64,000 bases of DNA from positions 1-64,000 of the forward strand of contig MU626273.1 of the NCBI GenBank assembly GCA_025603075.1, given 5' to 3'. The DNA comes from Neoconidiobolus thromboides FSU 785. Taxonomy: Eukaryota; Entomophthoromycota; Entomophthoromycetes; Entomophthorales; Neoconidiobolaceae. Position numbers and translations under genes: made by a program. Positions 40,337-53,627 of this stretch are shown one piece after another. Under the pieces are notes generated by a model. That model did not search any database. It was not told the origin of the DNA and saw nothing but the letters and a program-made list of their open reading frames with translations. Each line of letters begins with the position of its first letter. Position 1 is the first letter of the stretch.

Positions 40337-42614
40337 TTACTCTTCAAACCTCAAATCCCATCCAATATGTGGTCCTAAAGTAGGCAAAGCGTCCGCCACA
40401 GATTGTACATCTTTATCTCCACGTCCAGAAACACAAATCAGCACGTTTTTACTAGAATCTAACCCTTTAGCAATTTCCATAGCCACATTGATTGCATGTG
40501 AAGATTCTAAAGCGGGGATGATACCTTCCAGCTGAGAAAGGTTCTTAAATCCTTTAAGTGCGCCTTTATCATCACAAGTAACATATTCCGCACGCCCGAT
40601 ATCTTTAAGATAGCAATGCTCTGGACCAACTCCTGGATAATCTAATCCTGCTGAGATGGAATGAGTAGGTGTTATTTGACCTTTAGCATCCTGTAACAGG
40701 TAGGTACGTGCTCCATGGAAGACACCTGGAGTACCTCTAGCCATAGTAGCAGAATGATGTTCGGTATCTACACCATCTCCGGAGGCTTCAACGCCTACTA
40801 ACCTCACCTGAGTGTCTTTAACAAATGGATAAAACATTCCTATTGCATTTGAACCTCCACCTACACATGCAACAACTACATCTGGTAATTTCCCTACAAG
40901 TTCAAGCATTTGTTCACGAGATTCTTGTCCAATTACAGATTGGAAATCCCTAACTAAAGATGGGAAAGGATAAGGCCCAATCGCTGAGCCAATAAGGTAA
41001 TGAGTGGTACTTACATTTGAAACCCAATCTCTCATAGCTTCATTGACAGCATCTTTCAGAGTACAAGAGCCTGATTTAACAGGGATAACCGTAGCTCCCA
41101 ATAATCTTATACGAAACACATTTAAAGCTTGACGACGCACATCTTCTTCTCCCATATAAATGATACATTCTAAACCAAAATGCGCGCAAACAGTGGCAGT
41201 TGCGACACCATGTTGCCCAGCTCCAGTTTCTGCAATAATACGCTTTTTGCCAAGCCTTTTAGCTAACAATATTTGACCTAGTGCATTGTTTATTTTGTGA
41301 GCACCAGTATGGTTCAAGTCTTCCCTTTTTAACCAGATGGTTGCACCACCAACTGTCTCAGTCAATCTTGATGCTTTGTGTAAGGAAGAGGGTCTTGATA
41401 TAAAAGGATAAAAGGACTTGAACTCTTCCCAGAACTTAGGGTCATCTTTTGCTTCATTATAAGCCACAGTAATTTCATCTAAACAGCCCACCAAAGCTTC
41501 GGGGATATATTGCCCACCAAATTCACCAAAACGAGTCAAATTAGCATCATAGGGCTCTGTTTTAGTCAACTCTGAGTTTGTACTATCATTGGAGAACTCC
41601 TTCTTTTTAATAGGTCCATCCTGCTTCACTAAAGTTTTAAGAAAGCTTTCTAAGCTACACAAATCACCTTGATATAATGAGTCAATTATTCTTTTTTAAA
41701 CCAAATTAAGCTTACCTTTACTATTTCTTAACTCCGTAATAATCTTAGATCCGATAACTACTCCTTCACTCTGCTCTCCAATTTGTAAAAAGTGTTCATT
41801 TGTGGACACCCCAAAGCCTACAGCTAGCGGTATATCTTTACCACCTCCAACAGCAAGGTTAGCTCGCACTCTTTCTAAAAGCAAGGGTAATTCATTGGAT
41901 ACCTTAGCTTGTGCTCCTGTGATTCCGGATCTGGATACAACATAGATAAATGACTGTGTGATTTTACCTAAATATTGTATACGTTGATTTGTAGTTGATG
42001 GAGTGACCAAAGGTACATAGCTGAGTGCATTCTCATTACAGGAAGCTAAGAAAGTGTCTGCTTCTTCAGGTGGTAAGTCAACAATAATAAATCCATTAGC
42101 GCCAGATTCTTTTGCTCGCTGACATGTTTTTGCTTCACCATACTGGTAAATTGGATTGAAATAGCCCATGAATATTACAGGTGCTTTTAAACCTTTTGAA
42201 CGTGCTTCGCTTACATACGAAAAACATTTTTCCATATCGACTCCTTGTTTTAAGGCTTCCTAGACTAATGTTTAGTATTTATTAATTGAAACCAACAGTT
42301 TGATTACAAAATGGGCTTCAGCAATCGTTGGGCCATCTGCTAAAGGATCTGTAAAAGGAATACCTAAATCCCTAATCAGTTTTGATACCTATAAGTTCAT
42401 AACTTAATTTACCTAACTCGATTATATCGGCCCCTCCTCTTTCAAGGGCTAATAAAATATCCACAGTAGATTCTGAGGTTGGGAAGCCTGCAGTCACATA
42501 AGTCACAAAGGTTGGTCTGCCTATATGTTGTTAGTAATTGCTTAAGCTTTTTGGTATATAATCCCTACCTTCTTCAGCTGCTTTTTTAAATGTGTTTACG
42601 ATTGCTTCTGACAT
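40337..42614 (-). CDS. TRP5: Bifunctional tryptophan synthase (alpha-beta fusion), spliced
   Basis: Five exons (42614-42569, 42520-42413, 42363-42308, 42259-41716, 41667-40337) give 694 residues, the usual size of the fungal fused enzyme. The alpha part (about 1-250) starts [18 protein letters not shown] and has the catalytic Glu/Asp pair in [17 protein letters not shown]. The beta part (about 280-694) has the pyridoxal-phosphate Lys in [13 protein letters not shown] (about residue 376), [11 protein letters not shown] and the phosphate-binding [10 protein letters not shown]. It catalyses the last two steps of tryptophan synthesis: indole-glycerol phosphate to indole, then with serine to tryptophan, in the cytosol. 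The alpha-first fused order is the fungal arrangement. All motifs intact. Confidence 0.95.
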
Positions 42615-43971
42615 TTAGATTCTGTTTATAGTTTTTGAGTAAAAGACTTTTATCATTGATTATTTATACTTGAGGTTTTGATTTTTTTTTAATAAATTAA
42701 AATGAGTCATCAGGCTGATAAGTTTGGATTTCGCTTTAAGAGGCTTAATTGTTGCTAATTAGTGATGTTTTTTAACTATAATGTTAATTTACATAGTTTT
42801 GAAGTTTTATTACACAAAATTGGACAAATATTGAAAAAAAAATCCAATTATTCAATAATGAATAATTGTACGATCTATTTCTTGATAATAATCGAACATT
42901 ATACTGATATTCTCTTATGTATTATTAACAAATAGATATAAATGATATAAAATGAGTCATTTAGCTAACTGCGTGTGGTATTTAATAGTAGATCAAGATT
43001 TAATAGAGATAAAAAGTTAAGAAATTTAATTGTATAAAAAAACTAGTCATAAATTCGAATTGCCATATAATCATCTGTCTGAAGTTCAAGAGTATTAACT
43101 ATTGTAACACTCATACTATTTTAGTATCAGATAGCGTGAAAAATACAAATGGCTTTACTCAAAAAACTTGTAAATGAAGAATGATTGAAAGATAAGCATT
43201 AAAGTTATGTCTACTGAAATGAGCTTAACAATAAAATTCTAAATCTCCAAAATAAAAATCCAAAAAGTATTACTTTTCAAAGCATACATTAAATATTTGA
43301 ATAACTTTTTAACAAATGTTTTTATTATAAACAAATTCTCAACCCACCTACAGTTTTAATAGCCTTGACTAAACCTATCAAAAAATAATTAATATAAAAT
43401 TCTCAATAAATGTAAGAGTGTTGAAGTCAATTTCTCAGTGGCATTTAGAAATGTCGTTGTCTTCGTATGTGGGGTCTTAAGCCACTCAGAAACACGGACC
43501 AAATTTAAAAATCATCATTGGAAATTTAAATAAATAATAATATAAAACTTATACTTACATCAAATAATAGAAACAATCTAAATACAATATCCAGTATGTT
43601 CATTTATAGTCGAATTCCTTTACTAGGGTTAAAAGTGGCAAATTTTTTCAAGGTTCAAAATGATTGGTCACTTTGAAATTGCTTCTTAAAAATTGTCAAA
43701 AGAAGAAGCTATTGGCTTAAATTGGAAGGAAAAATTTTAATTTGTTAGAACTATAAAATGATGAGTGATGTTGACTAATAAGTTGAATTTAAAAGGCCAA
43801 TAATAACGCCTTTATTTATCTTATTAAGCAATCTTATTGGACGAAAGTAGGATTTTTCCTCTTAAATTCGTCATACTAAACTTGATGACACTATCCCTCA
43901 AAAGAATATAAATAAGAATAAGTGATGTTTACTTAAAAATAAATAAAAAATCAACTTAATCAATATTAAAA
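42615..43971. other. Intergenic region between divergent TRP5 and HOM6
   Basis: 1.36 kb of AT-rich sequence between two divergent amino-acid biosynthesis genes. It should hold both promoters; I could not recognise a clear Gcn4-type TGACTCA site. A weak inverted repeat (TTTCTCAGTGGC near 43432 and GCCACTCAGAAA near 43481) is the only structure noted. Confidence 0.5.
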
Positions 43972-45176
43972 ATGGCAAAAGAACTTAAAGTAGGTTTGGT
44001 AGGAGTAGGTTTAGTAGGAAAGGAATTAATTGAACAAATCAATCTAATTGAAGGTATTACTTTGGTTGGGCTAATGAACAGCAAATTAATGAAAGTTGAC
44101 AACAATGGGATAAATGGTAAAGATATCACTAATATATTAAGCAATGAAAATGGTGCAAAAGCATCCAATATTGAACAATTCGTTACTGAATTATCACCAA
44201 AACAAAATGAAAATAAAGTTTTAATCGATTGCACAGCAAGTGAGCAAGTCAGTCAATATTATCCATTTTGGTTAGAACAAGGATTCCATGTAGTCACTCC
44301 TAATAAGAAAGGGTTCTCAGGGAACATTAAATTGTTTAAATTGATTCAAGCAAATTCTAGTTTGTTTAATAGATATGTCTACCATGAGTCAACTGTAGGC
44401 GCTGGTTTACCAGTGATAGAGACATTGAATAATATTGTTAGATCAGGGGATAAAGTTACAAAGATCGAAGGTATCTTTTCAGGGACCCTTTCTTATCTAT
44501 TTAATAACTTCTCCTCATTGAAAACAAAATCAGGCGAGAACTTTTCAAAAATTGTATCGGTGGCGAAAGAGTTAGGATATACTGTAAGATTAATAAGTTG
44601 ATGTTTTTTCTTTTTTTATCTTTTTATTTAGGAACCTGATCCAAGAGATGATTTAAATGGACTAGATGTAGCACGTAAAGTAAATATTCTTTTTTTTTTT
44701 ATACATAAGCTTATTATCCATAAGGTTATTATACTTGCACGTGTAGCAGGCTTAGAATTGAGTTTAGAAGACTTAGAGATTGAAAACATTGTACCAGAAG
44801 CATTAAGAGGAGTTAAATCAAGTGAAGAGTTTATGGATCAATTAAAGTCTTATGATGACCATTTTAATAAATTAAATCAAGACGCATTAAGTAATCAACA
44901 GGTATTGAGATATGTTGGTGTAATTGATCCTAACGGCCAAAGCAGCGTTAAATTATTAAAGTGAGTTTGTACATTTTAGTTAAGTGCTTTATATTTATTT
45001 GTTCTAGATATGATTCAGCCCATCCTTTTGCTAACTTAACTGGAAGCGATAATATCATCGCTTTCACTACAGAGCGCTTTCCTTCCCCTTTGATCATCCA
45101 AGGAGCAGGAGCAGGAGCTTTGGTTACTGTACATGGTATTTTGACCGATTTATTAAAGATTTTGGAAAGAGTTTAA
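43972..45176 (+). CDS. HOM6: Homoserine dehydrogenase, spliced
   Basis: Four exons (43972-44583, 44632-44679, 44725-44960, 45008-45176) give 354 residues, close to yeast Hom6. The NAD(P)-binding motif GLVGVGLVGKEL is at the N-terminus. The catalytic domain has the VTPNKKGFSGN strand, the YHESTVGAGLPVI loop, GIFSGTLSYLFN and the DPRDDLNGLDVARK segment. The C-terminus has the typical NIIAFTTERF and PLIIQGAGAGALVTVHGILTD in pieces. It reduces aspartate semialdehyde to homoserine on the threonine/methionine pathway. No ACT domain, as in fungi. The third intron uses a GTGAGT donor. Confidence 0.95.
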
Positions 45177-46848
45177 ATAAAATTAAGTTTAAATAAAACC
45201 GAGTTTAACGAATGTAATATACTATATAAATATTCAAGTAAGAAAAGTATAGGGCAATTTTTATTGATCATATTTTGAAGTTTTTAAACTACTAAGACCA
45301 TTTTATACATTAGAGCACTATGAAATAAAATAAAAATTAATAATTTTAAATTATGACCAAGCTGAATAGATAATACATAATAATACCAAGGATTTTAAAA
45401 TTTTGACTAGATTAGAATGTTTATAAAACTTCATGAAAAATAGTAGTATAGCATGAACCTCAATTTTAATATTAATAAATTTAAAATCTTTATTCTAAAA
45501 ATTAAAAGCCGGGTTGCTAATTTCGAAAGCGACTTCCCCACATAATTATACCTGTTTTAACAGTTTGCAATGTTAAACTAAACTAAATTCAGATATCAAC
45601 CCCTAGTTGCATAGTGCTTTATTAATCCTAATTTTTATTAAATGCTTTGAATGAGGAGATCTTTAATTCAAGAAATGCAACCCCTTTTCATTTCAATAAC
45701 CAAAGTTTTGGTTTAATATTGGATGGTAGGCTTTGTCTTATATGGGCTTCAGTTAAAAACAACTTTTCACCCATGGATGTAGGGTTAACAATTATTACTG
45801 TTAAAATGTAAATTTTTTTGGGTTTGCTGATGAGATTTTAAACAAGTTCAAATAAATATGATTTGGCAATATTTTTTAGATGCATTCATTATTATTATTT
45901 TAAAGTTGTTTAAATTTAGTATCATTCTGAAAAATATATTGTTATTATTCTTAGTGAGATAAGTTTATGTGTTTATTGTTGTGCAAAGTAAATTAATATT
46001 ACGATTTATAATGTTTTATAATTGTATCATCATGAACTATTAAGTTTTCATTAAAAACTAATAAATTACAAGAAAATCACCACCTTTAGCGGTTGATCTC
46101 ATAATAATTTTCCATTTGATACTTAGCTTGATTTTATAATGATACTTTTTTAAATAACCCTATTCGGTAATTGTTTTCTTTACCTTTTAAAAATATCAAA
46201 TTATTTATAAAGCATGACATCAAATCGGCTAATCTTATTAGCTGGTTTATCTTTTTCACTTTTATCATTTCGTTTCGGATGAATCTAGGTTTTGGGATAA
46301 TCCAATCAACGTAGCCCCTAGCCCTTTTATCCAATGGCTTACGACTCGCCCATGCTTACTTTATCAAATGATAAATATGGTTGCTCTTTCTTCTTGATGA
46401 AGTAATTTTAATTAAGTGGGCTCAAAATTTGGCATATATTAACTAAAAAAAGATAAAATTTATAGCTTATGAGTCATTTTTAATAACTCCAGTACATTAT
46501 TATTAACTATAAAGAGCATTAAACGGGTTTAAAGATATCTTACAAAAATAAGTTGATATAAAATTTTATTTCATAAAAATAAGGCTTTCATTTTTTGTTT
46601 TATTTTTTATAACTATCATTTTCCAATTTAGTGCAGAATTAATTGAATAAAACCATTTAATACATAACATTATTAACAATAATCACTATTTAAACATCTA
46701 AATTCAAATTATTGATTTGAATTTTTTTGTTTTTATTTAAATTTATAACTTTATAAGCAAAATTTTATTCTTTTATCACTTTTCAATAAATCATTCGACC
46801 ACCTTTTTTACTCTTTTATCACTATAGTCTATCAACTTTGATTTTAAA
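45177..46848. other. Intergenic region
   Basis: 1.67 kb. A stretch at about 46134-46400 is less AT-rich than its surroundings and is open on the minus strand for about 66 codons, but it resembles nothing I know. No repeat copies. Confidence 0.5.
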
Positions 46849-48162
46849 ATGCAAGGTATTATAACTCAAGACTATGCTGTAAATAATGACGAACATTCAC
46901 TCACTAGTAATGACACAAAGGCCTCACCTTACCTTTCTCAACCCTTACCAGTTATTCAGCCACCACCACCATACGAACCAAGCTCACCTTTAGTTTCACC
47001 ATACGAAAAGACACCTTCAATGGATCAACTGATTTATCAGAAAGTTTTAAACTTAGAATCCATGGTATCAAACATTCAAGGTACTGTAATTGACCAAAAT
47101 TTAACTTATAAAGATGTGTCCACTCAATTAAATGAAATCAATCAATCCATGGCTAAATTCCAAAGAGAAGCTTCAGTAAGGCTACGTAAAAAACTAACAG
47201 GATCACCTTATCCTAGAGCTTCTTCCCTATTTTCGTCTTCTTCTACATCATTATGTGACGATATAAATTTGAATGTCGAGACAGAAGTTGAAACAGAAGT
47301 TGAGGAGAATAAAGAATCAATTGATCCTCTCTGTGAAGAAAATGAAGTACATAATGAAGACTCCGAGGACTCTTTAAGATACGATAGGGTTTGTTCATTA
47401 CTTGAAAACCTACTTACAGATGCAAATTCGGTCTTAGAATCAAAAACACCGCTACCTGAAGAAATAGCATTACCTGAAGATGATGAATACGATTTTAAAG
47501 TCGAACAGAATTCAATCGAAAATAAGGAAGAAAGTAAAGTAAATGATAACGATGTAGTTGATGATTCAAAGAAACAAATTTCTGTCCCAACAGCAGAGAA
47601 TGAAATTAAAGTAGAATTTTATTATGAAATATCGAGAGGAACAAGATCATTAAGAAAACATAGATTGTCAAAGAAATTTATTTTACCACTTGTTGGTGAA
47701 TGTGGTAACATCGATAATGACCGTTTATCAGCGTTACCTGCATTTACAGATCCAAACAACAATGAACCGATTATCACGGAACCTGAAGATGGAAATATGA
47801 ATTTAGTTAGCACATCAAGTAAAAATGAAGAAACTTTCGAAAGAGAACGGTTAATACAACAATTAGCACCTGCTCGACTTACACCAGTAACATTTATAAC
47901 TTTGATGTATTGGAGTTTCTTGTTCTGTTTAGGAACAATACTTTTAGATTCCACCTTATGCAATATGGCTGGATTTCAAGTACTTTCAATTTTGAATGCA
48001 ACTGATAAGGAAGGATTTAAAAAATTAAGTGGTAGGAGAAGAGCTCATACCATTGTATCTCCTGCCTCGTCAATAGCTTCTTCACCTACTGAAGATAAGC
48101 GAGAAATTGAAGAAACTGCACCAAGTCCTGCTTATCTTAAGAGTCGTCGTAAATCATTTTAA
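46849..48162 (+). CDS. Unknown acidic protein with one C-terminal-half transmembrane segment
   Basis: 437 residues, intronless. The N-terminus is Pro/Ser-rich (PLPVIQPPPPYEPSSPL), followed by a coiled-coil-like stretch at about 58-115. A long acidic region (about 140-270) has ETEVETEVEENKE and EDDEYDF. One strongly hydrophobic segment lies at about 345-375 (FITLMYWSFLFCLGTILL), then a basic Ser-rich tail (SGRRRAHTIVS, SRRKSF). No signal peptide. This suggests a single-pass membrane protein with a large cytosolic N-terminus. PPPPYEP could be a PY-type motif for a Nedd4-like ligase. I do not recognise the family. Confidence 0.75.
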   Translation: MQGIITQDYAVNNDEHSLTSNDTKASPYLSQPLPVIQPPPPYEPSSPLVSPYEKTPSMDQLIYQKVLNLESMVSNIQGTVIDQNLTYKDVSTQLNEINQSMAKFQREASVRLRKKLTGSPYPRASSLFSSSSTSLCDDINLNVETEVETEVEENKESIDPLCEENEVHNEDSEDSLRYDRVCSLLENLLTDANSVLESKTPLPEEIALPEDDEYDFKVEQNSIENKEESKVNDNDVVDDSKKQISVPTAENEIKVEFYYEISRGTRSLRKHRLSKKFILPLVGECGNIDNDRLSALPAFTDPNNNEPIITEPEDGNMNLVSTSSKNEETFERERLIQQLAPARLTPVTFITLMYWSFLFCLGTILLDSTLCNMAGFQVLSILNATDKEGFKKLSGRRRAHTIVSPASSIASSPTEDKREIEETAPSPAYLKSRRKSF

Positions 48163-50073
48163 TATAGCACTTTAACTATATTAAATGGTTGCCTAGTATG
48201 AAATTTTAATATTATTGTGGTTTCAGTTGTCAGTGTTAAACTTGGCAATTCTATTCATTATTTGCCTTTATTTTGTATTTATTAAAAATTATAAAAAATA
48301 GAACACTATTCTTCTTTATGGAAACTTTAATTTTTAGATGATCATCAGAGTTGTAAAATTCTCCAAATAGCAGGTTGATTCCTTATAATTAATTGCTCGA
48401 ATTTACAATATAAAAAAACGTATTTTCAAATTTTCATAAATATATATATTATACTTATTATGAAAGAATACTATGATTTGCATTTGTCAATAAATAAAGT
48501 AATAGCTTATAAAGGCTCAAAGTTTAACAAAAAATAATTACAAACTAATTTGCTATAAGAAAAATGTTTTATTGACTTTTTATCTAATATATTCCAACTA
48601 AAACTCATAACTTAACTCCTCCTGTTAACAGTTTAACTTTTAATTTTTAATTTCTCCCCTTTTATCCCAAAGCTTAATTAATCACTTTTTGTCACAATTA
48701 CCTTGCTTTCTTTTTTATACACCCTCCTTCGGATTACCTCATTTCTTTGAATTTGATACAACTTTATCAAATTTTTGTTTCAAAAGTGAAGTTTATTTGG
48801 GTTAGCTCGATTAAGGATTTAATAAACCACAGTTAACAATATTTTTTAACAATTTATTAAATTAATAGGAGTTTATTTTTGTAAACCTAATATATTACAA
48901 TAGATCCTAAAAACCTTAACTGGGCTCCATTTCCATAGAATGAAAAATCTCCGTAGATAAATATATTTTATTTAGACATCAGTTAGATTGTCCACATATA
49001 AGTAAGATACTAAAGTGTTTAGCAAATGGTCCATCTCTTATTTTCGTTAGTTTATATGGCTTTATTTGGAGTAAGCCACTCCAAGGCTTCATCTTCTTAA
49101 ATTTCTATTTAGAAGTTATACTAAATAATAAATTTTAATAATATTATTTTATACTTAATAACATTTTAAAAGTAATGCTATTTAGTAGATAAATTTTATG
49201 CCATTATTTATCAATATTTAGGTTTTCAATATTAAAATAAATTAATGTTTTCAATCGCATCATCCGAACAAGTTATCTCCCAATATTTTCAATAGTTATT
49301 AAATTCTGTATTTTATTTCAACATTAAATTTATAAAAATCATATGTATGAGCAAAATTTATACTAAAGTTTAATAAAATGACCAAACTCTTTTGCTTTAA
49401 ATTTATCACTGTCTCATAATAAGTACATCGTATCTTTACAACTTTTCACCTTACCAGTAGGCTGTATTAGACCTACTCTTCACTGCCTCAAATCTTTCCC
49501 TATATCTAAGGCTCTAATCTTTGAAACTCTTTTGGGCAATCCATTACAGTTTTACAAGTTATAATTTGATTTCATTCAACTTTATCTTATTAATCCCTTA
49601 ACGTTACAAAGCAATGGAAAGTACCTTGTAGTTTGGAGTCCAAACTCATGAAACTCATGACATTTAAACACTGAACCCTCCAAAAGTAAGAAGCTGTTAG
49701 ATATAATTTCTACTTTATTAGAAGTACTATATATATGGTTTAGTCCCTTAGCTTGAATGGCTTATCTATTTGTTCTTTTACTATAGTTAAAAATATCAAA
49801 CTAAATGTTAAACAAAAAATAAAAATAAAAATAAAAATAAAAATAAAAATACGATTTCCACCGCTAATTGCTGTCATATAGCTTGAACTCTATCTTTAGT
49901 AGTTTCACCTATTTTTTTTAAAAATTGTTTCAATGCTAAGATATTAAATATAGATTAATATAGTCATAGTAGGTTGAAAATGCTGTATTAAGAATTTTTC
50001 TAAACAAGCATGTTGAAAAGTTTTGAATAATAATAGTGACTAAAAATAAATAAAATATACTATAAAAAGAGGT

Positions 50074-50262
50074 TCAATGTTTTATATAAATTAAACCTAA
50101 ATAAAAAACCAACAGTATTAAAATAATATTGCTACTATAAGCGTAACAGGATAAAAGTTCAAAGTTTAAATTGTATAAAATTTGATTTTGTTCAGTTTTG
50201 ATCTGAGATAATGTCGAATTCTTAGTATTAGCTTGTTTAAATTGCTCTTTTTTAATATCCAT
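50074..50262 (-). CDS. Possible small tail-anchored protein
   Basis: 62 codons with an ATG start. A polar, Gln/Lys-rich N-terminal half is followed by a hydrophobic stretch near the C-terminus (IILILLVFYLGLIYI). The layout fits a tail-anchored protein, but length and AT content make a chance frame just as likely. No homologue recognised. Confidence 0.2.
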   Translation of the reverse strand: MDIKKEQFKQANTKNSTLSQIKTEQNQILYNLNFELLSCYAYSSNIILILLVFYLGLIYIKH

Positions 50263-51171
50263 GACAGATTAAGGATTATATATCCAATGTTGGAAATTTT
50301 TTGCAGTGAAGTTGATTAAAATTATGATTAATATAAAAAAAATACGCTCTTATATATTGAATATAATTATAAAAATTACTATAAAACTGTTTTAGTATAT
50401 CAAAATTTACAATTACACTTTATTAACATTATTATTTTAAACATAAATGATAAACTATAGCGTTTTTACCATTTTTTAAAGAAATTAAGACAAAATATCA
50501 GAAAATAAAAAACCCTATTTAGTTATAACTAAACAAAAGACAATAAATACTTTTTATAATTTTTATTTCATTTATTAATATAAATTTTTCTGTAAATGCT
50601 TTTATAAAATTCACCTTAAATTTGAAAAACTGTCAATAAATTGTTAATATAAAAAACTATTAAATACAAAGGATTTAATTATAGAGATAGCTCTTGTTGT
50701 TTACTACAAACTTGAGTAATGACTAATGTTATGATCCAGAAGCATGTAAAAAAGTTTTTAAATAAGTTATAAAATAGGGATATCCTTCACTGTTTCACCT
50801 TTATTCTCATATTTTATTTTTCATGACGAGTACTCATCCTATCTTTAGTAATTATTTTTAAGTAACATGATACTTTTTAAAACTAAAAAGTAATCAAATA
50901 ATAGATTAGTAGGCTTATTTCCTTTTATTGAAATCATGAACACTTAAAATTGTATTATTGTTTTTTTTAATACCTTTCTTATAGTTTATTTAAGTTTATT
51001 TTTATTATAGGCTATCCCTTATTTAATTTTTTATCTCTACATTTGGCTCATGATTATTCCTTGATTTGGAGAGCATGGGAGTTTATCAATTTTTGTAAAC
51101 ATCAAATAAAAAAATGTGAGATAAAATATATTTATAGTAAAATATCAAAAAGTTATTGAAATAGAGCTATT

Positions 51172-51278
51172 ATATGAGGGCGTTTTTTTTTGGTTCCATT
51201 GCATTTTCCGTTTCTTAAGTGCCATTTGAATGAAAGAGCTGTTAGTAAAATTCTTAAACAAAAAATATATCCCCATAT
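51172..51278 (-). repeat. MITE-like element, copy 12
   Basis: Reverse copy, ATATGAGGGCGTTTTTTTTT to ATATCCCCATAT, with core TTCTTAAGTGCCATTTGAAT. The left terminal repeat is altered. Confidence 0.75.
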
Positions 51279-51456
51279 GACAATATAAGGAATGAATTAG
51301 TTAAGCTTTGAAAGAGTCAAATCCTTTCTTTGAATTTTCTAATGTTCTAGAATATGTAATAATTTTGAAAACCGACATTTATGAAAAAAGTTTTATAGTT
51401 TAATTTTAAAATAACTCAACTTAGCCATCATGTAAAACAAGTAGCATAAAAAATAT

Positions 51457-51506
51457 TAAAAATAAATATTGAAAGTTTTATTATTATTTTTAATATTTAT
51501 TTTTAA
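51457..51506. repeat. AT-rich inverted repeat
   Basis: TTAAAAATAAATATT and AATATTTATTTTTAA pair perfectly around a 21-nt loop. A separate palindrome, GAGCTATTTAAAAATAGCTC, follows at about 51532-51551. Confidence 0.6.
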
Positions 51507-52418
51507 TCATTGAACTAATTTGTGTTTTAAATGAGCTATTTAAAAATAGCTCATTTTTTAAAGCTTTGGGTGGGTTAATATTCATACTTTTTAAAAAATA
51601 GCTCATTTTAAAGTTATTTTCCGACTTTCTACTTAATAAAAACCCAAGCTGAGAGATTTTAATTTATCATGTATCATATATCATTCATAAAGGAAGGATA
51701 AAAATAAGTAGTGAATTATAATAATAACTAGTTTAAAATAAACTAATTCTAAACTAGTTCTTGTATTTATTTAAAAATAAAAAAGCTTTTTATATATTAG
51801 TTTGATATCTTCATAATTGTTTAAAAAAGTAGCCAATTTTAAATTTAACCTTTAAAAATTTTGGTTTCAGTCGTAACTTTTCACCCATTTTTTTAAGAAT
51901 AAAAATATTGGAGTCAAAATAGCAACAAATGTATAGCATAATTCTGCTCAAGTAAAACCCTATTATTCAAGAATTCTTCTCTAAGGGTGGCAGCCATTTA
52001 TAAATAATAAAAGGTCTGAATCGTTAATAGAGATAAATGAACTAGTTTGTCAACATCCCCATTATTATATAAAGGAAACGGAGATACTAGAGATTTGAAT
52101 ATTTAATAATAATATATTGCTAATGAATCCAGAGCTTTAATATCGGCTTTTTAAAAAGTTAAAATTTGCCATTTTTGATATTCAGGTTCTTGCATATTGG
52201 GGTTATTTTAAATAATTAATCAGGAATCTATTTATAAAATATTTCAAATCAATCTCACACCTTATTTTAAATTAACATTTAAAATAAGGATATTTAGGGG
52301 GAAAATAGCTGAAGTTTTAAGCTAAATAAAAAGTATATAAACTTAAAAAGTATAACTTAAATGAATATAAAAAAAATAATTCGATTTTCAATAACATTTA
52401 ATCTTATAAATAACTAAT

Positions 52419-53627
52419 ATGTCAAAGTTAATTTATTTCTTCCTCTATTCATTATTGTATATAACTTACATTCATTGTCAAACCTGCACTACTGTAGTAC
52501 GTCGACCTGAAATTCGAGAGTTAAATTCAGATCAATTAAAGCGATTTTTAAATGCTGTCTTAAAATTAAATAGTACAGCAAGTGCCGATTATTATACTAA
52601 AAGTACTAATGATCATAATAATAATGTACCACAAGCCCATGGTGTACCTGCCTTTTTTCCATGGCATCGAGTCTTTTTAAGAAGATATGAACAAGCACTT
52701 CAAAAAATTGATCCAACTGTTGTATTACCTTATTGGGATTGGTCAAGGGATTCTCAAGCACCAGAAAGATCACCTTTATTTGGAGCAACTTATTTTGGTG
52801 GTAATGGTCGTTCTGGTGATTATTGTGTTAACACTGGACCATTTAGTATGTTTCAAGTTAAGGTACCAAGCGCTCATTGTTTAAAACGTCGATTTAATGG
52901 GGGTAGTACAATCTCTTCTTTTTATGCACCAGAAGCTTTGGAATCTATTATAAATCGAGCTACCACTTTTGATAGTTTACGTAGTAATATTGAAGGTGGT
53001 CCCCATGGCTCTGTTCATACTGGTATTGGTGGTAATGGTGGTGATATGTCTTATATGTATTCTCCTAATGATCCTTTATTTTATATGCATCATGCATTTG
53101 TGGATTTATTATGGGCTGAATGGCAAGCACGAAAACCTAGTTTAGCTAATGCTTATAATGGTAGAGCAAATGGTGTCAATGTTAGTCCTAACGATAATTT
53201 AATACCATTTAATGTAAGAGTTTCAACTACTTTTAATACTAGAGGACCCGGATTTTGTTATTATTACAATCGTTATTCAGCTAATACACAAACAGTAACT
53301 GCTGCTACTCAAAGTTTAGATAGTGTCAGTAATCCAATTCAACGTCGTCAACAAGTTACTAATCAATCTAGTCAATTTTCAACATTATCAGATCAAATTA
53401 ATCAAATGGTTAAAAATGATTTCACTAAAGTTAGTAATAATGTTTTAGATGCTATGGATCGTTCTGTTCGTGGTAAAATTCGTAAACCAGAACCTTTACC
53501 AGAAAACTATATTATTGCCAATGGCTTAGATGTCAATCAAGTTCGTCAACAAGAAAAATATTTAGGTTCTCTTGTTGGTTTACTTAATTCACTCCCTAAC
53601 TACAGGCCTGCTGCTGATCTTATTTAA
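52419..53627 (+). CDS. Secreted tyrosinase (copy 2)
   Basis: 402 residues, intronless. Signal peptide about 1-20 (LIYFFLYSLLYITYIHC). CuA has AHGVPAFFPWHRVFLRRYE; the pocket motif is LPYWDWSRDSQAPERSP. CuB has GPHGSVHTGIGG and DPLFYMHHAFVDLLW. The tail after the domain is Gln/Asn-rich and less repetitive than in copy 1, and ends in a conserved block (YIIANGLDVNQVRQQE) shared with copy 1 (YIIKFGLDVNYIRTME). This C-terminal block may be a family-specific shield or processing segment. All copper ligands are present. Confidence 0.92.
   Translation: MSKLIYFFLYSLLYITYIHCQTCTTVVRRPEIRELNSDQLKRFLNAVLKLNSTASADYYTKSTNDHNNNVPQAHGVPAFFPWHRVFLRRYEQALQKIDPTVVLPYWDWSRDSQAPERSPLFGATYFGGNGRSGDYCVNTGPFSMFQVKVPSAHCLKRRFNGGSTISSFYAPEALESIINRATTFDSLRSNIEGGPHGSVHTGIGGNGGDMSYMYSPNDPLFYMHHAFVDLLWAEWQARKPSLANAYNGRANGVNVSPNDNLIPFNVRVSTTFNTRGPGFCYYYNRYSANTQTVTAATQSLDSVSNPIQRRQQVTNQSSQFSTLSDQINQMVKNDFTKVSNNVLDAMDRSVRGKIRKPEPLPENYIIANGLDVNQVRQQEKYLGSLVGLLNSLPNYRPAADLI

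Larger units (their letters stand above)
48163..52418. other. Large AT-rich gene-poor region
   Basis: 4.25 kb with no convincing gene. It contains a short (ATAAAA)n tract (about 49816-49849), a possible tiny frame (50074-50262), a MITE copy (51172-51278) and short inverted repeats near 51457-51551. The rest shows nothing I can name. Confidence 0.55.

Noticed and set aside
46134..46334. 66-codon minus-strand frame in a slightly less AT-rich patch
   Set aside because: No recognisable motif, no neighbouring exon that joins, no clear start context.
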